Virus record (IMG/VR): IMGVR_UViG_3300021197_000580
Span: 1-25,469 of that record
Source of the DNA: a virus
DNA length: 25,469 nt
Strand: one strand, 5' to 3'
Part shown: positions 1-7,372 of the stretch, one piece after another
Numbering within the stretch: the first letter of the stretch is position 1
Layout of the letters: each line of letters opens with the position of its first letter
Notes under the pieces: generated by a model
Told to the model about the DNA's origin: nothing
The model's database searches: none
What the model saw: only the letters and a program-made list of their open reading frames with translations
Program-made: the position numbers and the translations under genes

Positions 1-1464
1 TTCCAAAAGGATATGGTAGGAACTATTCATTCCAATCGTTTCACTATATGTAGAATGCCGAGACAGTCTGGTAAGTCCACGACTATGGTTTCTTACATTC
101 TGCATTACGTTCTATTCAATCCAAGTATGAATGTTGCAATCCTTGCCAACAAAGCATCGACTGCACGAGACATTCTTGGTAGACTACAACTTGCATATGA
201 GAATCTTCCTAAGTGGTTACAACAGGGAGTTATGTCTTGGAACAAAGGTTCACTAGAACTAGAGAACGGTTCTAAGATTGTTGCATCTTCTACATCCTCT
301 AGTGCAGTTCGTGGTGGTTCATTCAACATGATATTCCTAGACGAATTTGCATTCGTTCCAACAAACGTAGCATCAGACTTCTTCAGTTCTGTGTATCCTA
401 CAATTTCATCTGGTAAGTCTACTAAGGTGATTATTGTTTCTACACCTAACGGTATGAACCTGTTCTATAAACTGTGGACAGACGCAGAGAATAAACGTAA
501 CTCATATAATATTATTGACGTACACTGGAGTGAAGTGCCAGGCAGAGATGATAAGTGGCGTGAAGAGACAATTGCAAACACTTCAGAAGAACAGTTCCAA
601 AGAGAATTTGAGTGTGAGTTCTTAGGTTCATCTAATACACTTATTCACCCATCCAAGATTAAGACTATGGCTTTCCAAAACCCAATCGAGTCAAATGCTG
701 GATTGGATATGTATGAAAGACCTAAACCACAGAATACATATGTTATGATAGCAGACGTATCCAGAGGTACGAATAACGACTACTCAGCGTTCATTGTGTT
801 CGATGTTTCTACTGTACCCTATAGGATAGTTGCAAAATATCGTGACAACGAAATTAAACCTATGCTGTTCCCTAATATCATACATGATGTTGCGAAAGCA
901 TACAATCAAGCATATGTAATGGTTGAGGTAAACGATATTGGTGAACAGGTTGCATCTGCTTTACAGTTTGACCTAGAGTACGAGAATCTTATCATGGCGT
1001 CCATGAGAGGACGGGCAGGACAGGTTGTAGGGGGTGGTTTCTCTGGAGGGAAGGCACAACTAGGTGTTAGAACCACTAAAGCAGTAAAGAAGATGGGTTG
1101 TTCTAATATCAAACAGATTATTGAAACAGACAAGTTAATCATCAATGATTACAATCTAATCAATGAGTGGAGTACGTTTATTCTTAAAGGACAATCGTAT
1201 GAAGCAGAAGAGGGTCACTGTGATGACCTTGCAATGTGTTGTGTATTATTTGGATGGTTGGTTCAACAGACCTATTTCAAAGAGTTGACTGATGATGACA
1301 TTCGTGCAAGAATGTATGCAGAACAACAAGGACAACTAGAACAGGATATGGCACCGTTTGGGTTTATGGACAATGGTATAGATGACCCACATGGAGAAAC
1401 TGTTATAGATGAGTATGGACAGAGATGGAGTCCAGTAGTACGCTCATACGATTCTAACTGGTAG
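1..1464 (+). CDS. 17: terminase large subunit gp17 (5' partial)
   Basis: ATPase and nuclease of the headful DNA packaging motor, acting at the portal of the prohead. The reading frame is open from base 1 (F-Q-K-D-M...), so the start lies upstream; compared with T4 gp17 about 140 N-terminal residues are missing. Visible in the fragment: Walker A-like R-Q-S-G-K-S-T at about residues 22-28, Walker B M-I-F-L-D-E at about 110-115, coupling motif S-T-P-N-G, then the RNase H-like nuclease domain with acidic residues in A-D-V-S-R-G, V-E-V-N-D and C-D-D-L-A. The ending near residue 488 of the fragment matches the family C-terminus. It is followed 14 bp later by a convergent HNH-like gene instead of directly by gene 18 as in T4. 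Family assignment is firm; catalytic residues are assigned by alignment from memory with T4. Confidence 0.97.
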   Translation, partial: FQKDMVGTIHSNRFTICRMPRQSGKSTTMVSYILHYVLFNPSMNVAILANKASTARDILGRLQLAYENLPKWLQQGVMSWNKGSLELENGSKIVASSTSSSAVRGGSFNMIFLDEFAFVPTNVASDFFSSVYPTISSGKSTKVIIVSTPNGMNLFYKLWTDAENKRNSYNIIDVHWSEVPGRDDKWREETIANTSEEQFQREFECEFLGSSNTLIHPSKIKTMAFQNPIESNAGLDMYERPKPQNTYVMIADVSRGTNNDYSAFIVFDVSTVPYRIVAKYRDNEIKPMLFPNIIHDVAKAYNQAYVMVEVNDIGEQVASALQFDLEYENLIMASMRGRAGQVVGGGFSGGKAQLGVRTTKAVKKMGCSNIKQIIETDKLIINDYNLINEWSTFILKGQSYEAEEGHCDDLAMCCVLFGWLVQQTYFKELTDDDIRARMYAEQQGQLEQDMAPFGFMDNGIDDPHGETVIDEYGQRWSPVVRSYDSNW

Positions 1465-1478
1465 AGAACTTAAAATCC

Positions 1479-1778
1479 CTACATAATATCAGTAATATCG
1501 TTTTCTAGTTTTAGATAACAATTTGCACAAACAACTTTAGATTCGTTGATTAATTGTAAGACTTCTTTCCTAGATTCTTCGTTTAATCCTTTTCTTTTAG
1601 TTAAAGTACGAACTTTGCCCTCATGGGGGTAAAATTGGAGACACGCAGTTTCAGACTCACCACAATATTCACAGGACTTTTCTCCTAGATATTCGTTGAC
1701 CCATATCTTTCGGGCTCTGTAATTGCGTTGTGAAACCTTTTTGATTGTTTCTTTGTACTTTTGATAGAATTCAGACAT
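1479..1778 (-). CDS. degenerate HNH-endonuclease-like small protein
   Basis: 99 aa and the only convincing minus-strand gene in the window. The pattern is that of small phage HNH proteins: C-E-Y-C at residues 36-39 and C-A-N-C at 84-87 would hold the structural zinc, with a helix-rich linker between them. The usual F-H-H motif after the first zinc knuckle reads F-Y-P-H (49-52), the His that normally follows C-A-N-C is Tyr88, and the terminal His of K-L-H is Glu. Nuclease activity is therefore doubtful. It sits convergent to gene 17 and divergent from gene 18, where T4 has nothing, as expected for a mobile homing-type insertion. A perfect late promoter lies directly upstream at 1784-1791. Alternative: a non-nuclease zinc-binding protein derived from HNH. 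The reading frame itself is intact. Confidence 0.75.
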   Translation of the reverse strand: MSEFYQKYKETIKKVSQRNYRARKIWVNEYLGEKSCEYCGESETACLQFYPHEGKVRTLTKRKGLNEESRKEVLQLINESKVVCANCYLKLENDITDIM

Positions 1779-1783
1779 ACATT

Positions 1784-1791
1784 TATTTATA
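1784..1791 (-). promoter_or_regulatory. late promoter TATAAATA (minus strand)
   Basis: The + strand reads TATTTATA, so the minus strand carries the exact T4-type late element TATAAATA. With the usual spacing (last A at about -6) transcription would begin at about 1778, the first base of the HNH-like ORF's ATG, implying a leaderless or nearly leaderless message. Confidence 0.65.
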
Positions 1792-1833
1792 TGTTTGGAA
1801 ACCTATAAAAAGTATAGTGAAGAAAAGGTTTCT

Positions 1834-1841
1834 TATAAATA
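1834..1841 (+). promoter_or_regulatory. late promoter TATAAATA for tail sheath
   Basis: Exact T4-type late element about 60 bp upstream of the gene 18 start. It is back to back with the minus-strand late element at 1784-1791, forming a divergent late promoter pair with 42 bp between the boxes. Confidence 0.85.
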
Positions 1842-1902
1842 TATTCGTAAGTTTGAGGAAACACAAACCTATTAGTAATGAAATTCTTTTAAGGAGATAA
1901 AG

Positions 1903-3906
1903 ATGGCATTTCAAGTATCACCTGGCGTTCTCGTCAAAGAGATTGATTTGACCAATGTTGTTCCTGCTGTAGCCAGTTCAATTGGTGCTATTGCTGGGGG
2001 GTTCTCAAAGGGCCCTGTCAGTCAAATAGTTCCAATCGGTTCAGAGGAAGAACTAGTGTCAATCTTTGGTAAACCTAACTCAACAAATTATGAGACTTGG
2101 TTTACTGCCGCTAACTTCCTTCAATACGGAAACGCTCTAAGAGTTGTTAGAACAGACGCTTCGTCTGCTAAAAACGCAACTGCAAACGGCGCCGGATTGA
2201 AGATTAATAACGACACAGATTATGAAAATAACTATGCTGGTGGACAAGCATCAGTAGGCAACTGGGGTGCAAAATTCCCAGGCACAGAAGGAAATGCTCT
2301 TGCAGTTTCTATTTGTGCAAACGCAACTGCATTTGAACAGAACCTTCCTTCTTCTAACCAGACAACTGGTGAAGATGCTGCTGGTTCAACAGTAATCGGA
2401 GTTGACGCTGGAACAGCATTTAGTGTGGGTGATATTATATCATTCTCATCTGCTGACGCATCATCTGATGCAACTCTATTTACTCATCTTGCTGGTGATG
2501 AAGGTAATCAATATGAAATTACTTCAATCTCTACACATAACCTAACAGTTAGGTTGTTGGATGACGTAAATGGTGCTGGTGTACAAGCAATCATTCCAGA
2601 TAACACGTTTATTCGTAGACGTTGGAAATTCTATGACTTGTTTGATTCTGCTCCAGGCACATCAACATACGCAACATCAAAAGGTATCACTTCTGATGAG
2701 ATGCACATTGTTGTACATGACAAAACTTCTGGTATCACTGGATTTGATTCAGATGTTGCTGGTCAGAGAACAAACGCTGTTCTTGAAACATATCCATTTG
2801 TATCTCAGGCTGGAAGTGCAAAGACTGTACAAGGTGGTTCAAACTTTTATGCAAACGTAGTGAACGTAGGTTCATCTTATGTTCGTTGGTTAGACCATGA
2901 CGGTACATTAACAAACGCTGGTGCTGACCTTGCTGCTGGTAATGCATACGCTTCTACTGCTGGTGATGCTGGTATTATTGACGATGCACTAACTGGTGGT
3001 GTAGACGCTGCACCTTCTATTGGTGAGTTGGAACTTGCATATGATAAGTTGAAAGACCCTGCTGTTGTTGACGTAAACCTTATTATGGCAGGAACTTGTC
3101 CTGCTGGTACAAGTGGTGTAACACACGCTACAATGATTATTGACTTCTGTGAAAGTCGTAAAGATTGTATCGGTTTCATCTCCCCTCGTAGGGCAGATGT
3201 TGTTGGTGTAACAACTGGTGCTGCACAGACAACTAATGTTAAAAATTTCTTTGATGGACTTGCAAGTTCATCTTATGTATCTTTTGACAGTGGTTACAAG
3301 TATATGTACGACAAGTATTCAGATGTATATCGTTACGTTCCTCTGAATGGTGATGTTGCTGGTCTTTGTGCAAACACTGACACTGTTGCTGACGCATGGT
3401 TCTCTCCTGCTGGTTATAACAGAGGACAGGTTCGTGGTGCAGTTAAACTTGCTTACAACCCAACTAAGGCGGAAAGAGATATTATCTACCCTGCTCGTAT
3501 TAACCCAGTTATTACACAGCCAGGTCAAGGTACTGTACTTTTCGGTGACAAAACTGCTCTTACAAGACCTAGTGCATTCGACAGAATTAATGTTCGTAGA
3601 TTGTTCCTTGTTCTTGAGAAAGCAATTGCAACCGCTGCTAAGTTCCAACTGTTTGAATTCAACGATGCATTTACACAGGCACAATTTAAGAACTTGGTAG
3701 AACCTTTCCTTAGAGATGTTCAAGGTAGAAGAGGTATTACAGACTTCTCAGTAGTTTGTGACGGCACCAATAATACTGGTGAAGTTATCGATAGAAATGA
3801 GTTTGTTGGTGATATCTTTATCAAACCTGCTCGTTCAATCAATTTCATAACACTGAACTTTATCGCCGTAAGAACTGGTGTTGAGTTTAGTGAGGTAGGA
3901 GGTTAA
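1903..3906 (+). CDS. 18: tail sheath protein gp18
   Basis: 667 aa, close to T4 gp18 (659 aa). This is the contractile sheath subunit surrounding the tail tube. The N-terminus (M-A-F-Q-V-S-P-G-V-L-V-K-E-I-D) and the segment A-A-N-F-L-Q-Y-G-N-A-L-R-V-V-R near residue 70 are typical of phage sheath proteins. The C-terminal conserved core ends with R-S-I-N-F-I-T-L-N-F-I-A-V-R-T-G-V-E-F, the usual polymerisation handshake region. The middle (about 90-360) is Ala/Gly/Asp-rich and probably the variable surface domain. Start ATG has a strong AAGGAG at 1891-1896. Late promoter at 1834-1841. Gene 19 follows after 2 bp, so both are probably on one late message. Confidence 0.96.
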   Translation: MAFQVSPGVLVKEIDLTNVVPAVASSIGAIAGGFSKGPVSQIVPIGSEEELVSIFGKPNSTNYETWFTAANFLQYGNALRVVRTDASSAKNATANGAGLKINNDTDYENNYAGGQASVGNWGAKFPGTEGNALAVSICANATAFEQNLPSSNQTTGEDAAGSTVIGVDAGTAFSVGDIISFSSADASSDATLFTHLAGDEGNQYEITSISTHNLTVRLLDDVNGAGVQAIIPDNTFIRRRWKFYDLFDSAPGTSTYATSKGITSDEMHIVVHDKTSGITGFDSDVAGQRTNAVLETYPFVSQAGSAKTVQGGSNFYANVVNVGSSYVRWLDHDGTLTNAGADLAAGNAYASTAGDAGIIDDALTGGVDAAPSIGELELAYDKLKDPAVVDVNLIMAGTCPAGTSGVTHATMIIDFCESRKDCIGFISPRRADVVGVTTGAAQTTNVKNFFDGLASSSYVSFDSGYKYMYDKYSDVYRYVPLNGDVAGLCANTDTVADAWFSPAGYNRGQVRGAVKLAYNPTKAERDIIYPARINPVITQPGQGTVLFGDKTALTRPSAFDRINVRRLFLVLEKAIATAAKFQLFEFNDAFTQAQFKNLVEPFLRDVQGRRGITDFSVVCDGTNNTGEVIDRNEFVGDIFIKPARSINFITLNFIAVRTGVEFSEVGG

Positions 3907-3908
3907 TT

Positions 3909-4421
3909 ATGAGTAGTATAGATAGATTTAAGGCGAATATCTCTGGTGGTGGTGCAAGAGCAAACCAATACATGGTTACTTTTGGTAATGCTGCTGGTGC
4001 AGTATTTGACCAAAAAACTCAGTTCTTGGTAAAGACTACACAGTTGCCAGGGCAGACTATTACAGAAATTCCTGTAAACTTTAGAGGAAGACAACTTTTC
4101 CTTGCTGGTGACAGGACTTTTGAAACATGGTCTACCACAGTGATTAACGATACGGACTTCCATATTAGAAAACAAATCGAAGCATGGATGAACAATATCA
4201 ATAATCTAGAAACCAATACAGGACTTAATGACCTTAGAGAATACAGTGCTGATTGTGTTGTTACACAATTAGACAGAGATAATAGAATTCTCAGAGAATA
4301 CAAATTGAAGTCTTGTTGGCCAACAATTCTCGGCCCAGTTGAACTGTCATATGACACAGTAAGTGATATTGAAACATTTGATATTACTTGGCGTTATATT
4401 GACTTTGAAATTACTGTCTAA
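3909..4421 (+). CDS. 19: tail tube protein gp19
   Basis: 170 aa, near T4 gp19 (163 aa). It stacks as hexameric rings to form the inner tail tube through which DNA passes. The tube-fold pattern is visible: N-Q-Y-M-V-T-F strand, P-G-Q-T-I-T-E-I-P loop, F-E-T-W-S-T-T-V-I-N-D strand, H-I-R-K-Q-I-E-A-W helix near 87-95, and a closing strand I-E-T-F-D-I-T-W-R-Y-I-D-F-E. The start follows the gene 18 stop by 2 bp and has AGGAGG at 3897-3902 inside the end of gene 18, consistent with translational coupling. A diverged paralogue is encoded at 9965-10519. Confidence 0.95.
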   Translation: MSSIDRFKANISGGGARANQYMVTFGNAAGAVFDQKTQFLVKTTQLPGQTITEIPVNFRGRQLFLAGDRTFETWSTTVINDTDFHIRKQIEAWMNNINNLETNTGLNDLREYSADCVVTQLDRDNRILREYKLKSCWPTILGPVELSYDTVSDIETFDITWRYIDFEITV

Positions 4422-4474
4422 ACTAGTTTTACAAACCTACTAAATAGTTAGGTAAAATTAGGAGAACTATTATT

Positions 4475-6001
4475 ATGGCTGAACTTTTTGGTTTCAGAAT
4501 CACAAAAGCAAATCAGGGTGGGAGTAGTGATGGATTCACTGCTCCCTCTACTGATGACGGCACCCTTGACGTAGTATCGGGCGGTGGACATTATGCATCC
4601 ATTCTTGATATGGATGGGCGTGACAGAAATGAAATAGATTTAATTAGACGATATCGTGATATTGCACAACAACCAGAGTGTGATAGTGCTATTGAAGATA
4701 TTGCAAACGAATCTATTGTCTCCGATGAAAGAGGACAATCGGTGGCACTTAGTCTTGATAGACTAGACCTTTCCCCAAAAATCAAATCTAAAATTCGTGA
4801 AGAGTTTGATGAAGTTTTGCGTTTGCTTGACTTTGATTCAAAAGGACATGACATTTTTAGACGCTGGTATGTAGATGGACGTATCTATTATCATAAGATT
4901 ATTGATACCAAGTCTCCTCGTAAGGGAATTAAAGAGGTTCGTTACATTGACCCTCGTAAGATTAAAAAGGTTAGAGAGACAAGAAAAGAACAAGACGGTA
5001 AATTGGGCATGGAAATGGTCAAAGGCGTTGAGGACTTCTATCTCTATAACGACAAAGGTTGGGAACAGAATACAGGAACATCTTCTGGTATTCGTATTAC
5101 TGCCGATTCAATAACTTATTGTCCTTCAGGACTTGTAGATATGCATAAAGGTACAGTCCTTTCATATCTCAATAAAGCAATTAAACCTGTCAATCAGTTG
5201 CGTATGATTGAGGATGCGTTGGTTATCTATCGTATCTCTCGTGCGCCTGAAAGACGTATCTTCTACATTGACGTTGGTAACTTACCTAAAGTCAAAGCAG
5301 AGGCTTACCTCAAAGACGTAATGAATCGTTATCGAAACAAGTTGGTGTATGATGCACGAACTGGTGAAATTCGTGATGATAGAAATCATATGTCTATGTT
5401 GGAAGACTTCTGGTTGCCTCGTAGAGAAGGTGGTAGAGGTACAGAGATTACAACTTTGCCAGGCGGTTCAAACCTTGGTGAGATTGATGATATCAAATAC
5501 TTCCAGAACAAACTGTATCGTTCATTGAATGTTCCTATCTCAAGATTGGAATCAGAATCACAGTTTTCTATTGGACGTTCTGATAACATCACAAGAGATG
5601 AGTTGAAGTTTACTAAGTTTGTACAGAAAATTCGTAAGAAGTTTACTCTACTATTCTTAGATATGCTTCGTACACAACTTATCCTTAAAGGTGTAATCGC
5701 AGAAGACGAATGGCCGATGATTAAGGAACTCTTGCAGTTTAACTTTATGCAAGACGGACACTTCACAGAACTGAAGAATGCAGAAATTCTACAGAATCGT
5801 GTTGACATTCTTGGTCAGATTGAAAGTTATGTTGGTACATATTTCTCTAAAGAATATGTGAAGAAGAATGTACTAAGAATGACTGATGAAGAGATTGAAG
5901 AAATCGATAAACAAATTAAAGATGAAAGTGGTAGTGAGATGGGCGCTCCAGAAGATGATGGAATGTTCGCTACTAATAATCCAGAATTAGGAGACAAATA
6001 A
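4475..6001 (+). CDS. 20: portal vertex protein gp20
   Basis: 508 aa (T4 gp20 is 524 aa). It forms the dodecameric portal ring at one head vertex, the nucleation site for head assembly and the docking point for terminase. Family features include Y-R-D-I-A-Q-Q-P-E-C-D-S-A-I-E-D-I near residues 60-77, the segment Y-I-D-P-R-K-I-K-K-V-R near 155-165, the crown/stem region with P-E-R-R-I-F-Y-I-D-V-G-N-L-P-K near 260, and L-N-V-P-I-S-R-L near 360. RBS AGGAGA at 4460-4465 sets the ATG. Its TAA overlaps the ATG of gene 67 by one base (TAATG), indicating coupled translation with the prohead core genes. Confidence 0.96.
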   Translation: MAELFGFRITKANQGGSSDGFTAPSTDDGTLDVVSGGGHYASILDMDGRDRNEIDLIRRYRDIAQQPECDSAIEDIANESIVSDERGQSVALSLDRLDLSPKIKSKIREEFDEVLRLLDFDSKGHDIFRRWYVDGRIYYHKIIDTKSPRKGIKEVRYIDPRKIKKVRETRKEQDGKLGMEMVKGVEDFYLYNDKGWEQNTGTSSGIRITADSITYCPSGLVDMHKGTVLSYLNKAIKPVNQLRMIEDALVIYRISRAPERRIFYIDVGNLPKVKAEAYLKDVMNRYRNKLVYDARTGEIRDDRNHMSMLEDFWLPRREGGRGTEITTLPGGSNLGEIDDIKYFQNKLYRSLNVPISRLESESQFSIGRSDNITRDELKFTKFVQKIRKKFTLLFLDMLRTQLILKGVIAEDEWPMIKELLQFNFMQDGHFTELKNAEILQNRVDILGQIESYVGTYFSKEYVKKNVLRMTDEEIEEIDKQIKDESGSEMGAPEDDGMFATNNPELGDK

Positions 6002-6177
6002 TGGAAAACGTAAAAGACTTCGTAAGTTCAATTGCGTCTGGTGATAACCTTGCCGCAGAAACACATTTCAATAATGCACTTGCAATGAAGGTGGGTGACG
6101 CACTGGAAACTAAAAGACAAGATGTTGCGAAAACATTCGTTACACATCATATCCCAGAGGTAGAAGATAGTGAGTAA
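6001..6177 (+). CDS. 67: prohead core protein gp67 homologue
   Basis: 58 aa (T4 gp67 is 80 aa), starting in the TAATG overlap with the portal gene. Its layout matches T4 gp67: an N-terminal amphipathic helix with F-V-S-S-I-A-S-G-D-N-L-A-A-E-T-H-F aligning to the T4 pattern of I-K-S-N-D-L-V-A-A-R-K-L-F, followed by A-L-E-T-K-R-Q-D-V-A-K-T-F-V aligning to I-K-E-E-K-I-A-I-A-R-N-F-L. Near the end I-P-E|V (51-54) fits the gp21 protease consensus (I/L)-x-E, at the same relative place as L-I-E in T4. The long acidic tail of T4 gp67 is reduced to E-V-E-D-S-E. It likely acts as a scaffold core component removed during head maturation. Confidence 0.85.
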   Translation: MENVKDFVSSIASGDNLAAETHFNNALAMKVGDALETKRQDVAKTFVTHHIPEVEDSE

Positions 6178-6418
6178 AACTCTCTCAGAGTTCAAACAGA
6201 ACTTACCAGAGAAAGATGAGCATAAGAAATCTAAGGAGTACAAGAAGTTGTCTCCTAAGATGAAGGATGCTATTGACGCAATTTTCAAGGAAATGGATGC
6301 TAAACCTTCAGATTTCCTAAATACTTTTGATAAAACAATAAATAGTGTTTCTAAGAAGTTCAAAGTTCCGAATAAGGCACTTATGGACTATTTTGAAAAA
6401 GAACTATTGTCAATTTAG
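6170..6418 (+). CDS. small protein at the gene 68 position, putative prohead core
   Basis: 82 aa, very Lys-rich and predicted almost all-helical. It begins with GTG at 6170, overlapping the end of gene 67 by 8 bp, so translation is probably coupled. Residues 1-30 are charged (K-E-Y-K-K-L-S-P-K-M-K); residues 43-80 form a more conserved-looking helical part with D-F-L-N-T-F-D-K-T-I-N-S-V and V-P-N-K-A-L-M-D-Y-F-E-K-E-L. In T4 the gene between 67 and 21 is 68, another core protein of 141 aa. I infer the core role from position and composition only; I see no clear sequence match to T4 gp68. Confidence 0.75.
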   Translation: MSKTLSEFKQNLPEKDEHKKSKEYKKLSPKMKDAIDAIFKEMDAKPSDFLNTFDKTINSVSKKFKVPNKALMDYFEKELLSI

Positions 6419-6428
6419 GAAGAATAAC

Positions 6429-6677
6429 ATGAAAATAATCGGAGCAGAAGAAGCACTTGCTACTAACGCAACTAGAGGAAAATCTCATACTGCACATTAT
6501 GTATTCAATGCTGGTTCACTTGCAGCGGTAACAATTAGAAACGCTGCAGACGATGGTGATACTGGTTCAGTTAGAATTAATGCAAACGCTGGTATGATTA
6601 TCCATACAGATATTGGTGTCGGATTTCGTGGTGCAACAGATTTCAAAATCACCCCAATAGTATCAGCGGGGTTCTAG
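6429..6677 (+). CDS. small beta-rich protein of unknown function in the head cluster
   Basis: 82 aa starting M-K-I-I-G-A-E-E-A-L. The ATG at 6429 is chosen because AGGAAG (6417-6422) lies 6 bp upstream; the frame is open further upstream but would run inside the previous gene. The sequence alternates short hydrophobic strands with Gly/Asp/Asn turns (A-A-V-T-I-R-N-A-A-D-D-G-D-T-G-S-V-R-I and G-M-I-I-H-T-D), suggesting a small all-beta domain. No signal peptide or membrane segment. Small beta proteins of this look occur in marine T4-like phages near capsid genes. A capsid decoration or head-stabilising role is conceivable from context, but nothing in the sequence proves it. Gene 21 follows after 4 bp. 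Confidence 0.8.
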   Translation: MKIIGAEEALATNATRGKSHTAHYVFNAGSLAAVTIRNAADDGDTGSVRINANAGMIIHTDIGVGFRGATDFKITPIVSAGF

Positions 6678-6681
6678 AAAA

Positions 6682-7329
6682 ATGAAACTTATTGCAGAAC
6701 AGATACAAGAAGTAGAATACATCACCGAAGCCAAAGAGGACGGTGGTAAGGATATGAAGATTCGTGGAATCTTCATGCAGGCAGACATGAAAAACCGTAA
6801 TGGTCGTGTCTACCCTATGGGCGTACTTCAAAAAGAAGTCGCTCGTTATAATAAAGAATTTGTTGCTGAAGGTCGTGCGTTTGGGGAACTGGGTCATCCA
6901 GAAGGCCCCACTGTCAATCTTGACAGGGTATCGCATATGATTACAAAACTGGAAGCTGATGGAAAGAACTTTATTGGTGAGGCGAAACTGCTCTCAACTC
7001 CAATGGGGGAAATTGCGAAAGCACTAATCAAGGATGGTGGAAAACTTGGTGTCTCTTCAAGAGGCATGGGGTCTATCGAATCTAAGAGTGGTGCTAATTA
7101 TGTGAAAGATGATTTTTATCTTGCCACTGCGGCAGATATTGTTGCAGACCCATCTGCACCTCAAGCCTTTGTTGAAGGGATTATGGAAGGTAAAGAATGG
7201 ATTTGGAACAACGGAATACTGAAAGAAGTTGATGTTGCCGAAATCAGGGATGAGATTAATGAGAATGTAAGACGCAAACAAAGTAATGTTTCCGCTCTTG
7301 CCTTCGCAAAATTCTTGTCAAAAATTTAA
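6682..7329 (+). CDS. 21: prohead core protease gp21
   Basis: 215 aa (T4 gp21 is 212 aa). Serine protease of the prohead core that, after shell assembly, cuts scaffold and capsid proteins next to (I/L)-x-E. The catalytic His is in E-L-G-H-P (His72) and the Ser in G-V-S-S-R-G (125/126), as in this herpesvirus-assemblin-like family; the upstream N-R-N-G-R-V-Y-P motif (38-45) is also typical. An internal I-T-E|A at 14-17 fits the enzyme's own consensus and may be the N-terminal autoprocessing site. Start ATG lies 4 bp after the preceding stop. The next gene (22) has its own late promoter just after the gp21 stop. Confidence 0.95.
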   Translation: MKLIAEQIQEVEYITEAKEDGGKDMKIRGIFMQADMKNRNGRVYPMGVLQKEVARYNKEFVAEGRAFGELGHPEGPTVNLDRVSHMITKLEADGKNFIGEAKLLSTPMGEIAKALIKDGGKLGVSSRGMGSIESKSGANYVKDDFYLATAADIVADPSAPQAFVEGIMEGKEWIWNNGILKEVDVAEIRDEINENVRRKQSNVSALAFAKFLSKI

Positions 7330-7333
7330 TCAT

Positions 7334-7341
7334 TATAAATA
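7334..7341 (+). promoter_or_regulatory. late promoter TATAAATA for scaffold gp22
   Basis: Exact T4-type late element starting 5 bp after the gene 21 stop and 32 bp before the gene 22 ATG. It would boost scaffold over protease, which is needed in far larger amounts. Confidence 0.85.
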
Positions 7342-7372
7342 TGTTGAGAAAACAAAACTCAAGGAGAAACCC

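Noticed and set aside
3319-3723. Long minus-strand open frame opposite the tail sheath gene
   Set aside because: Lies wholly opposite gene 18, has no RBS or promoter, and its composition (Cys/Ser/Asn-rich) reflects the complement of a coding strand.
4438-4445. Possible late promoter ACTAAATA-like before the portal gene
   Set aside because: Two mismatches to TATAAATA while seven other sites are exact; gene 20 can be read from the gene 18 promoter.
6337-6344. AATAAATA in the gene 68 position as a late promoter for the next genes
   Set aside because: One mismatch, inside a coding region in AT-rich DNA; could be chance.
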